A DNA stretch of 38,356 bases, taken from assembly GCA_001629255.1 (NCBI GenBank), contig LURZ01000036.1:1-38356 (forward strand), given 5' to 3'. The stretch comes from Marine group II euryarchaeote REDSEA-S42_B7. GTDB lineage: Archaea > Thermoplasmatota > Poseidoniia > Poseidoniales > Thalassarchaeaceae. The position numbers were made by a program, and so were the translations under genes. The notes beneath the pieces are model-generated. The model had not been told where the DNA came from, ran no database searches, and worked only from the letters and a program-made list of their open reading frames with translations. This document shows, one piece after another, positions 1 to 8,762 of the stretch (the stretch's first letter is position 1; every line of letters begins with the position of its first letter).

Positions 1-3000
1 CTGCCAACATTTTCCAAGGTTTGGAGGAACTCGGGAATAGGCACTCCCAGGACTCGTTTCAGATCTCTGTGGCCAGCAACTAAGGCTCGCCCAGGCATAC
101 CCGCCATGATTATTGTGATCCTTCTTATCTCTTCACAACATGCTACCTACGGCATTGACTCCGGTATACCGGGAAATGACAGGTCCGCAAATGAGGTCGA
201 TCAGAGCATCTACGACTTGGCACCAGATATTCTGAGGCAGGATCTTCTAGGCTTGTTCTCAGTTATGAACAGCGAACAGTACGATCCCAGCGAATCAGGG
301 CTTTGGTATCTAGGGACCTTCGGACCGAGCTTCGGAGGACAAGGATGGAATGACGCATATCAGTGGCTTTCTGAGCAAGACAGCGACGTTCCATTCAGCG
401 AAAGACCGGCCTTCGTATCTTGGTGGGATTACGGTTTCCAGGCCCTTGCTTCCGGAGATCACCCCACCGTGGCAGACAACTTCCAGTCAGGAATCCCGAA
501 TAGCGGTGCAATGCTCCTATCTTCAGGACAAGAGGACACTCTATCTTTGTTCATCTCAACACTTGCCTTCGGTGACAGGAAGCTGAATGATATGGTTCTT
601 GGAGAAGACTTCCTGGCTGCATTGGAACCAGAACTGTCCGGAGAACAAATCCAGGAGTTCCAAGATATACTATCGAATGAGGACCTCGAGTTCCTGAAAA
701 CGCGATCAATGGCAGTAGTTGCAGAATACGGCGAGGTACAGATGCTAAAGGGCAATCCGTTGGACGATTACGGGATTCCCTTATCCGATGCAGGTCACAT
801 GTTCTTAATCATAAAGGAAGGCGAACAGTTCGAAGAACCCACGACTAATGAATCAGAGGCTAAGACCCTTTTCAACAACGCACGTGGGTCAGGATTGAAT
901 TCAGAGTACGAAATTCTCGATTTTGAAGACGCGAAACATTACAGCATCGGCGGCTACCTTTACACCCGAGACATAATTGACGACTACTACGACGTATCTA
1001 CTGCAATTCACCGCACTAACGCGAAGTTCGGCATGGCTAGGGCCTTCCTGACAGCGGCATTGGACCTAGAACAACTCGTAAGCGTCTATCACAAGATTTC
1101 CTCAATCGACAACTATGAGGTGTCCGACTTCGAGAAATCCCATGGAAGCACAACAACAAGGAATCATGAAATCAGATACTTTGCCGTAGACAATCGCCTC
1201 TATCCACTGGGCGGAAGGGCATATCAGGATTTCCAGTCTTACCACAGAGGGGCATATTCAGGGATCTTCCATGCACCTACGGGCCTCTCCGGCCTAGATA
1301 TGGATACGTACATCACAACTACCTATGAGACCAATCAGGGGCCTAAGAACCTCCAGGAATTCTTGGACCAGCAGATGTCGGACCTCAGGGCACAGGCATC
1401 AGGTGCGTCCACTGGGGAGGATATGATCCAATTAACCGATAGGAGCTACCAGCATCAAGCCGGATTCTTTGACACAATGATTGCTAGGACCTACGTCGGA
1501 TACGGGACGTCTACCCTTGGATTGCCATCGATCAGCGGACAGGTAGGAGATGCTGATACCCCATCGACTTGGATTCTCCCAAACTCACTCACAGGGACTC
1601 CCGGGAGTTACTTACAGGGCTCTATGGCCCTCCCAGGAGCGATGATGAATCACTTCGTTCTATCCAATTGGTATGACCCGACTAATGGTTCACATTGCCA
1701 GGAAATCCAGATTTTCGGAACAGCTTCCACGGTAGCAGGCTCGACCAAGCTGACCGACGTCATGCTGTCAACAGACGCTACACTCTCAACCGGTTGGTCC
1801 GCTGTTCAGTCAGGCGGTCCTTGGGAAGTATCACCGATTGAAGATGGAGTTATTCCCACTGGATCCTCGATTCCCACCTACAGCAGCGCAATCTCATTCG
1901 AGGCCAAGACCTTGGACATCAGCAATGGCGCTACAAGCACAAGCAATGCAACAGATTTCGTTCTAACCGGGAAGGTAGACAAGTACTGCGGCTCAATCTA
2001 CGACTCCAACAGGAATGTGAAGATTCTGAAGTACTACAGCGGAGCCACTCTGGAGGGGACTGTGTCTCTAGACGGGATCGGTCCAGTCCCAAATGCCAGG
2101 ATACTGATTGAGAGAGACGCATTCAGTGGGGAGGAGGTAGAAGTCGACGGTCAGGTCGTTGACAGAGATTCCAGAACATACTGGATCCCCATCGGTAGCA
2201 CTCAGGCGAATGAAGATGGACTCTTCTCCTTCAAGGTACCAGCAGGAAAGATCCGGGTATCCGCCTTCTCGGGAGAACCAGATTTAGAATCAGCCAGAAC
2301 ATCAATTATATCGGGATCAGGCTCCTCCATGCAAGAACTATTCGTAGAGACCTCCCAGAATAGGAATGTGAATGCGATAACGGGAATCCTTGGGAACGTA
2401 TACGGCTCCACATGGCTATCCGAAACAATCGTCAATGTATCCGGAACAGATGGACACAGCAATGGCCGAGAAATAATTCAGGCTCCTATCTCGGTGGCCC
2501 CATCATCCGCTGCAGGAATCCTGGAATGGTCCGGCGAACTTGACTTCGACGGAGAACCTGTACTTTCAGCTCAAGTTATCCTCACACCATCCTCAGAAGA
2601 GGTTTCCATTCAACCCTATGTTGCCATGACCTCCAATGGAACCATGGAGGGCGAAGACCTGGAGTTCACTGGAACCGGAGAAGCGACATTCATGGGCGAA
2701 GGATCTGTAGAGAGCATGGGTTCAGTTTCCGTTCGGGAATTCACCGGTTCTCACACCCAGACCATCTACGACAACCACAGCATCACAGGACAGGGGCAGT
2801 TCTCCGGTACGGGCACCTTCGATGGCTCAATCACAGGCGACTTCCCCGGTTGTTCAGGAGACTCCGTCCCGGATGGCTCGGATGCATGCTTAGTTAGTGA
2901 GGACAACTACATACTGAACGGAACAATAAACGGCTCTGGAAAGTTCACTTCATTCGGGATTAGCGAATTCACAAGAAATCTATTCCAGGCCACATTCATA

Positions 3001-6000
3001 GGATCCGGCATATTCACCACAGACTCAAACCAGAATCTTTCGTCATACGGCACAATAAATGGTACGGGCACCTTCTCTGGACACGCTCTGTTCAGCGGGC
3101 CCATGGTCAGTCCTGGTTCGTTCCACGTTGTAGACGCTCTACCTGGAGAATATCTGTTATCCGTAGACTTCGGGGACGGAGACGCTGTGGAGTTAACGGC
3201 ACCATTCAGAATCCCACTATCGTCAACAGATATCCAAACCCCAGTTACGATTTACGGAGGCGCAATAAAGGGCCAAGTATCCCTTTTCTCCGGTAAACCA
3301 GTTTCCGAGGAAAGAGTATCCATATTCTCAATTAACGGGTCGAGCGAAGACTCTGTACTTGAGTGCCAAGGAGTAATTACCCATCCATGCTACGTATCTA
3401 CAGATGAAACCGGCTCTTTTGCAGTCGGCCCAATTGTGCCAGGAACCTACATCGCCGAAATAGATTCAGACGAGGACGGATTCCCAGAATTGTCACAGAT
3501 TTTCACCTTTGAATCAGATCAAGCTACGTTGGTCACATTCCCATCCGAGATACCTAAAACTTCTGATATCACATTCACCCTTTCGGACGAAGGAACGAGC
3601 GTAGACGACCTAGAGTTGCAGTTCTTGCCCGAGGATCAGAATAGAGCACCAGTATCCGTGATTTTTGACAACGAATCAAAAACCTACCACGCAGAATTAC
3701 TCCATGGTGATTGGGTTCTGAACTACACTCTGGGTGACAATAAGCAACTATGGCAAAGGGTGAAGGTAGCCGAATCAGACATATCTGATTCGTTCCAATT
3801 CCTGGTTAGTCAATCCGTTAATGGAATAGTTTTGAACAAACCAAACAAGGACGGATCGGCCCCGCAGATTGAGTCAAGAGTGATTAATCAACAGGTCGTA
3901 TTCCAGTGGGAAGGATTCGCCATAACCGCGACCACTGACTCATTCGGGGAGTTCAGTGCCCTTCTACCACGTGGAGCATTTGTACAGGCGACTGTTGAGA
4001 GGATGATTGGTGCTGGTGGCTTCTATTCTAACGGTACCAGCTTCGAGGTAGAAGAAGGGATGGAAAACGTCACTATAGAACTAACAGATTCCATGATGGT
4101 GCTTGGCGAAGTAAGCCTGAACCGAGAAGGTAATACGTACAACCAAGGATTCTCAGGTTGGTATCCAGTCCATGCCCTAGCGAACAACCTCGATGGTGAA
4201 ACAACTGCTGTATGGAGGGAGGAAGTTGATGACTTGGGGCGCTTCGATATGCTCCTACCAGTAGGAAACTGGTCATTCACACTCGACGCAGGGGGGATGT
4301 CCTCTAATTCCGTGACAAAGGAAGTCAACATCTCCATGGAAGGAGTTGTAGAATTGTTGGCTTTACCACTGGAGAACAGTACCGTCCGCATCGATTTCTT
4401 CATCGACCACGAGGGAGACAACAATGCATCAAATGGCACTCCTGTCAACTATCCCTTCGAAATAAATGCTGAAGTAATGCTGGAACCGGGAAGATACCGA
4501 ATCGTGGTCGAGAGGGCTAACTCTTCTGCCGACGAGCCGTTCGATACGCTCTATGACACGAACGAAATATTCGATGTGGAAATAGACGCCTCAACGATTG
4601 AGCGTTCGGTTGGTTTCGAACCAAGATGGCTGACTAACATCACTTTTAGAAACGAGAGCGGGGAAGTAATGCCCAATCACGAAATAAAACTTCAATCAGT
4701 GGACACTGGATGGACTCAGACATACTTCACTGATTTAGAGGGAATGCTTGTAGAGTACCTCGAAGAAGGGGACTGGATCGTGATCGTTGAAGATTTCGAG
4801 ACCAACTCGGATGTCTTCGAGGGTCTCAGAATGGACATTACTGTGAACCAGGATTCAGCGGGAACCAGCTACGACTTCTACACCCAGGAGCTAGCGCAAG
4901 TCACCTTGACTCTGCAGTCATCCTCAGAAGTGGCCAATGCTGAGGAAATAGAAATCACGGTCACGTCACAAGAAGGGCTAGGCTCCTTCCAAACTTCGGT
5001 TGACGGCCTTGAACAGGCTCTGGAAATCAGACTCGTCCCAGGGCTGTGGAACGTAGAGGTAAATCAAACCAGTCAGGATGGAGTCAGAATTCTCTTGGCC
5101 AACTCCACTCTGATCGAGTCAGGAGTCAACGTGGGTCCCGATCACCAGATCTACATGACGGTGCAAAAGCTAGTTAGGGTCAGCGGCAAAGTATTTTGGG
5201 ATCTCGATGCTGATGGTACTCCTGGTTTCTCTGAGGGCCTGGCAAATGCAACCATTAACCTTGTTGGAAACGACGACAGTCAACAAATCACCACTAGCGA
5301 TAGCGGAGAATGGTCCACTTACCTGCCCTCATTGAGCACGTGGAACCTCACAGTCGAGAAGACAGGATTCGACACCCAGAACGCAACCATAGAACTCGGA
5401 GAAACATCGCTCATCGAGGATATCGAGATTTCTGCAGGAGAGGTAGAGGTCTCAGGGACAATCTCCTATTTGGATCAAGCTTGTGTTTCCGGTGGTGACT
5501 GGTCTGTTTCCATAATTCCATTTCACGGAATTGCCAGAGATCGCGTACTAGTCTCAGGAAACAGTGAAGGAGAGTGGACAACGCTTCTACGACCGGGAAG
5601 CTGGGTCGTTTACTCCACAACATCTGACGTAACACCAGGGTGTCAGGGACTAGTGTCAATCGACCCCCTGGTTGTCGGAGTTGAAGGGGGTACAGTTGAC
5701 TCTGAACTCACGATAGGGGGAACCCTGAACCTAGATACAAGTTGGCTTGATTTCGAGGGAGGGGAGCACGAACTAATTGAGATTGAAGACTACGACCTAG
5801 TGATCGATTTCAACTCAATGTCCTGGAACGAGGAGCTTGACGAGGACGGCACTCTATCGCTACTGCTTCTCCCTGGAACTATTCAGACATCCAGCGACTT
5901 CGAATTAAATGAAGAGGGCAGGAACGTTTCCTATTCTGGAGGAAAGGGAGTTACAATCAGGGCTGGTCAGGAAAGCCCGCTAACCACTCTCAGCATAGAG

Positions 6001-7419
6001 AGGGTTTCCAAACAAGATGTGACCCTCTCCGTTCAGGGCCCGGATACTATCCAGGTCCAGGTGTTGGATCAGACTTGCACAAACGACGACGATGCAGACG
6101 GTGTAATCAACGGTGAGGACGCATTCCCACAGGATTCCAGCGAGTGGAGCGATAACGACGGTGACGGTATAGGCGATAATGAAGACCCAGACGATGATGA
6201 AGATGGGACTATCGACATCGACGATGATTTCCCACTAGGGCAGGGGCTCTTCGAGAATCAAGACCTTGGTTGCAAGTACAATGATGCGTACTTCAATGTC
6301 ACAGTGGATTACCAAGGTCACAACTCATTCGATGAATACACAGTAGTAGGTACGGTCCCTGGAGCCGATGGTGCGCAGTGGAGTGTGGAGTTCCAGAACT
6401 CTACAGGTTTTTGGTCGAACACCCACTCTTTCGACTTGGGCCTAGGAAACTCAGACTTATCGGATCAAATCAAACTTAGAGTAGTTCCCGCCTTTGTGGG
6501 CTCTGCACACCACTTCCCCTCGGGGCACATGGTCCTGGTCAAACTCTCAACAAACCAAGGATACTCCTCTCAAATCGAACTTACAGTGGAAGTGCCTCCG
6601 GCTAGAGGATTAGAGATATATGAGCCAGACAACGTGTACTTTGATGTGGAAGAAAGAGCTGTGACTATGGAGATACCGTTCAAGAACACCGGTAACTCGG
6701 ACGAACTATTCTTCTTCGAATTCGAACAGAGCGATTGGTGGGAGGTTGCCGGACCCAGTACACAACCAGCATCACCGTTCTCGGATGGTACTGCAACCTT
6801 CACTTTCGTTAGATCTAGCGAAGTAGAACTCCCAAGTCAGTACACTGAAGAAATAACATTCACGGTCACTGATCAGAATAACAACTCATACCCGGGAGAA
6901 ACCATACTTGTAATGGACGCCCCATCTTTGTCCATAGACGGGAGCACAGTCGACCTCCTTGGAAGCGACTTCGCGACATTCGGGGAAATTGAGACCTATT
7001 CTTTGAATATCACCAATTCAGGTAATGTAGACGCAGACAGCGTTACTCTGGCTGCAGCGCTATGCTCGGATATAAGATGTGAAAATTTCGTTGGAGTCAA
7101 CGCAACATCTAGCGGTTCAGTTCCAGCAGCTGGCGAGTCCACATTCTTGATTAATATGGATTTCACTCAGTTTGACGAGTCAAAGAAGTACTTCATCAAA
7201 TTCTACCTCGAGGGAGAACTTACTGATGAGATATCTGAACCATGTAATGATATCCTACCTGAAGGCGAGACATCTTGTGTATTCGAAGCGCAACTCTGGA
7301 CTAGCTCCGAGGAAAACGACGGTCTCCAGTACCTATCCTATGTTTTCCTGGTCATGCTAATAGCTGCACTCCTGTACTTCACTAGGAGGCCAACCAGACG
7401 AGTTAGCGCCCCGTTCTAA
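1..7419 (+). CDS. aglB: AglB/STT3-like oligosaccharyltransferase, C-terminal part (5' end outside window), with a giant C-terminal multi-domain extension and a terminal TM helix
   Basis: Frame 1 is stop-free from base 1 (LPTFSKVWRNSGIGTPRTRFRSLWPATKARPGIPA-MIIVILL...), so the ATG at 106 is probably internal. A TM segment (MIIVILLISSQ) is followed by FVSWWDYGFQALASGDHPTVADN at ~412-480, which contains the STT3 catalytic WWDYG motif. Later come GFFDTMIARTYVGYG and VKILKYYSGATLEGTV, typical of AglB C-terminal domains. After ~2040 there are many carboxypeptidase-regulatory/Ig-like modules, TSP3-like DxDxDG repeats (~6082-6240), and a C-terminal TM with a basic tail (YVFLVMLIAALLYFTRRPTRR). Confidence 0.85.
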   Translation: MPTFSKVWRNSGIGTPRTRFRSLWPATKARPGIPAMIIVILLISSQHATYGIDSGIPGNDRSANEVDQSIYDLAPDILRQDLLGLFSVMNSEQYDPSESGLWYLGTFGPSFGGQGWNDAYQWLSEQDSDVPFSERPAFVSWWDYGFQALASGDHPTVADNFQSGIPNSGAMLLSSGQEDTLSLFISTLAFGDRKLNDMVLGEDFLAALEPELSGEQIQEFQDILSNEDLEFLKTRSMAVVAEYGEVQMLKGNPLDDYGIPLSDAGHMFLIIKEGEQFEEPTTNESEAKTLFNNARGSGLNSEYEILDFEDAKHYSIGGYLYTRDIIDDYYDVSTAIHRTNAKFGMARAFLTAALDLEQLVSVYHKISSIDNYEVSDFEKSHGSTTTRNHEIRYFAVDNRLYPLGGRAYQDFQSYHRGAYSGIFHAPTGLSGLDMDTYITTTYETNQGPKNLQEFLDQQMSDLRAQASGASTGEDMIQLTDRSYQHQAGFFDTMIARTYVGYGTSTLGLPSISGQVGDADTPSTWILPNSLTGTPGSYLQGSMALPGAMMNHFVLSNWYDPTNGSHCQEIQIFGTASTVAGSTKLTDVMLSTDATLSTGWSAVQSGGPWEVSPIEDGVIPTGSSIPTYSSAISFEAKTLDISNGATSTSNATDFVLTGKVDKYCGSIYDSNRNVKILKYYSGATLEGTVSLDGIGPVPNARILIERDAFSGEEVEVDGQVVDRDSRTYWIPIGSTQANEDGLFSFKVPAGKIRVSAFSGEPDLESARTSIISGSGSSMQELFVETSQNRNVNAITGILGNVYGSTWLSETIVNVSGTDGHSNGREIIQAPISVAPSSAAGILEWSGELDFDGEPVLSAQVILTPSSEEVSIQPYVAMTSNGTMEGEDLEFTGTGEATFMGEGSVESMGSVSVREFTGSHTQTIYDNHSITGQGQFSGTGTFDGSITGDFPGCSGDSVPDGSDACLVSEDNYILNGTINGSGKFTSFGISEFTRNLFQATFIGSGIFTTDSNQNLSSYGTINGTGTFSGHALFSGPMVSPGSFHVVDALPGEYLLSVDFGDGDAVELTAPFRIPLSSTDIQTPVTIYGGAIKGQVSLFSGKPVSEERVSIFSINGSSEDSVLECQGVITHPCYVSTDETGSFAVGPIVPGTYIAEIDSDEDGFPELSQIFTFESDQATLVTFPSEIPKTSDITFTLSDEGTSVDDLELQFLPEDQNRAPVSVIFDNESKTYHAELLHGDWVLNYTLGDNKQLWQRVKVAESDISDSFQFLVSQSVNGIVLNKPNKDGSAPQIESRVINQQVVFQWEGFAITATTDSFGEFSALLPRGAFVQATVERMIGAGGFYSNGTSFEVEEGMENVTIELTDSMMVLGEVSLNREGNTYNQGFSGWYPVHALANNLDGETTAVWREEVDDLGRFDMLLPVGNWSFTLDAGGMSSNSVTKEVNISMEGVVELLALPLENSTVRIDFFIDHEGDNNASNGTPVNYPFEINAEVMLEPGRYRIVVERANSSADEPFDTLYDTNEIFDVEIDASTIERSVGFEPRWLTNITFRNESGEVMPNHEIKLQSVDTGWTQTYFTDLEGMLVEYLEEGDWIVIVEDFETNSDVFEGLRMDITVNQDSAGTSYDFYTQELAQVTLTLQSSSEVANAEEIEITVTSQEGLGSFQTSVDGLEQALEIRLVPGLWNVEVNQTSQDGVRILLANSTLIESGVNVGPDHQIYMTVQKLVRVSGKVFWDLDADGTPGFSEGLANATINLVGNDDSQQITTSDSGEWSTYLPSLSTWNLTVEKTGFDTQNATIELGETSLIEDIEISAGEVEVSGTISYLDQACVSGGDWSVSIIPFHGIARDRVLVSGNSEGEWTTLLRPGSWVVYSTTSDVTPGCQGLVSIDPLVVGVEGGTVDSELTIGGTLNLDTSWLDFEGGEHELIEIEDYDLVIDFNSMSWNEELDEDGTLSLLLLPGTIQTSSDFELNEEGRNVSYSGGKGVTIRAGQESPLTTLSIERVSKQDVTLSVQGPDTIQVQVLDQTCTNDDDADGVINGEDAFPQDSSEWSDNDGDGIGDNEDPDDDEDGTIDIDDDFPLGQGLFENQDLGCKYNDAYFNVTVDYQGHNSFDEYTVVGTVPGADGAQWSVEFQNSTGFWSNTHSFDLGLGNSDLSDQIKLRVVPAFVGSAHHFPSGHMVLVKLSTNQGYSSQIELTVEVPPARGLEIYEPDNVYFDVEERAVTMEIPFKNTGNSDELFFFEFEQSDWWEVAGPSTQPASPFSDGTATFTFVRSSEVELPSQYTEEITFTVTDQNNNSYPGETILVMDAPSLSIDGSTVDLLGSDFATFGEIETYSLNITNSGNVDADSVTLAAALCSDIRCENFVGVNATSSGSVPAAGESTFLINMDFTQFDESKKYFIKFYLEGELTDEISEPCNDILPEGETSCVFEAQLWTSSEENDGLQYLSYVFLVMLIAALLYFTRRPTRRVSAPF
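2640..3120 (+). repeat. Gly-rich G-x-G-x-F beta-solenoid-like repeat block within the AglB extension
   Basis: Recurring FTGTGEATFMGEGSV / ITGQGQFSGTGTFDGSITG / LNGTINGSGKFTSFG / TFIGSGIFTT / YGTINGTGTFSGHALFSG. Confidence 0.6.
6082..6240 (+). repeat. TSP3-like acidic Ca-binding repeats within the AglB extension
   Basis: NDDDADGVINGEDAFPQDSSEWSDNDGDGIGDNEDPDDDEDGTIDIDDDFP. Confidence 0.8.
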
Positions 7420-7451
7420 TACTACCACCTCGGAGATAGGGTTGGACAAAC

Positions 7452-8687
7452 ATGCGTGGAATCTCGCATCTCGAACTCATGCCAGAACCCGAGGACCCAA
7501 GCCTACTTACCGCAGTAGACACAGATGCACCGGGTTATCCTGGAAAGGCATATGGCCTCACTGATGAGGAAGCAAGGAAGCTAAGATGGCCAATGGGTCC
7601 AATTATCAACTTCCTTTGGCCATGGGGTGCAGTAGGATTCTCAGCCATAGTAGTCTCAGTTATGCTTGTGTACCCTTCAATATATTCTGTACTTGGTAAC
7701 GTCCTGGATTCAGAATGGGCTTTCGAGGACTCCGGCATTAGAGCACTCCAGAGTTCTGGAACAATGGGGGAAGGCGTCAATGTCTGCATCGTAGACACGG
7801 GAATTGACATCAACCATCCCGACTTCTATGACCTGTCTTTGGAAGGCTTCCGAGACTTCTATACTGAGGTCAATGAACCGGTTCGAGACATCGGACAAGC
7901 TAGTCATGGAACCCTGATGGCAGGGCTATTAGTCGCAAACGGATCATTTGTCGGTGCAGCACCAGAAGTCTCCCTATCCGTGGCTATAGCGCTTGGACCC
8001 GATGGCAAGTCTGCAAATGAGAGAATGGTCTCTCAAGCGATAAGATGGTGTAGAATTTCACAGGATGCAGATATCATATCGCTCAGCCTAGGCTCTGAGC
8101 CAGGTTCTATTTTCGCTTCTTCATCAGATACCACCGTAGCAGTAAAAGAGGCTCTTACAGAGGGTATTTTCATAGTCGCAGCGGCAGGAAATATTGATTC
8201 AGAGCAGAACTCCTCGGACGTTTCGTCCCCTGCAAGTCTCCCAGGAGTTATTGCTGTAGGGGCGCACGGAAAATCAGGAGATCCATGGAAGGATAGCGCC
8301 AGGGGGTCATTGGTCGACCCAGAAACAGGTGAAAATAGGACCTTCCCGGACCAAAAACCTGAGATTGTAGCCCCAGGAGTTGATCTTTGGTCCTGTATAG
8401 ATAGCGAAAGAGACCCTCCATACGCCTTCTCAACAGGAACAAGTGACTCCACCGTGATGGTTACGGGTGCACTGGCCCTAATTATTGCAATTCACGGAGA
8501 ACAAATTGCAGGTGATGACGGGGAAATCGACGAGCAAGAGATGCGACTGGTCAAGGTTGCACTGGCTAACTCTGCCAAGAAAACAGCAGGTCAGGTTCAG
8601 ATACATGACCAGAAAAGCGGATACGGTCTACTAGATGCAATTGAGTGGTCTGAACAGGTCCAGAAGGAGTTCGGATTAGGAACTTAG
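7452..8687 (+). CDS. Membrane-anchored subtilisin-like (S8) serine protease
   Basis: N-terminal TM (WPWGAVGFSAIVVSVMLVYP). Catalytic blocks: VCIVDTGIDINHPDF (Asp), SHGTLMAGLLV (His), VAAAGN (oxyanion Asn), FSTGTSDSTVMVTGALAL (Ser). Confidence 0.92.
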   Translation: MRGISHLELMPEPEDPSLLTAVDTDAPGYPGKAYGLTDEEARKLRWPMGPIINFLWPWGAVGFSAIVVSVMLVYPSIYSVLGNVLDSEWAFEDSGIRALQSSGTMGEGVNVCIVDTGIDINHPDFYDLSLEGFRDFYTEVNEPVRDIGQASHGTLMAGLLVANGSFVGAAPEVSLSVAIALGPDGKSANERMVSQAIRWCRISQDADIISLSLGSEPGSIFASSSDTTVAVKEALTEGIFIVAAAGNIDSEQNSSDVSSPASLPGVIAVGAHGKSGDPWKDSARGSLVDPETGENRTFPDQKPEIVAPGVDLWSCIDSERDPPYAFSTGTSDSTVMVTGALALIIAIHGEQIAGDDGEIDEQEMRLVKVALANSAKKTAGQVQIHDQKSGYGLLDAIEWSEQVQKEFGLGT

Positions 8688-8762
8688 ACTACCGATTCAC
8701 CTGATGCAAAGTGACGCCGGCGTAACGTATGGTTATATTGGCAAGTTGTCGTCCGAAGACCA

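Noticed and set aside
4023-4448. 141-aa minus-strand ORF inside the AglB extension, and similar nested ORFs (20414-20923, 8033-8452, 10529-10942, 25835-26410)
   Set aside because: Shadow ORFs opposite strong long coding frames; compositions look like antisense translation of Asp/Ser/Gly-rich repeats.
8731-8740. TATA-like GGTTATATTG ~25 nt upstream of the 8763 start
   Set aside because: Plausible archaeal promoter for a nearly leaderless transcript, but a single AT-rich match without TSS data is not enough to call a feature.
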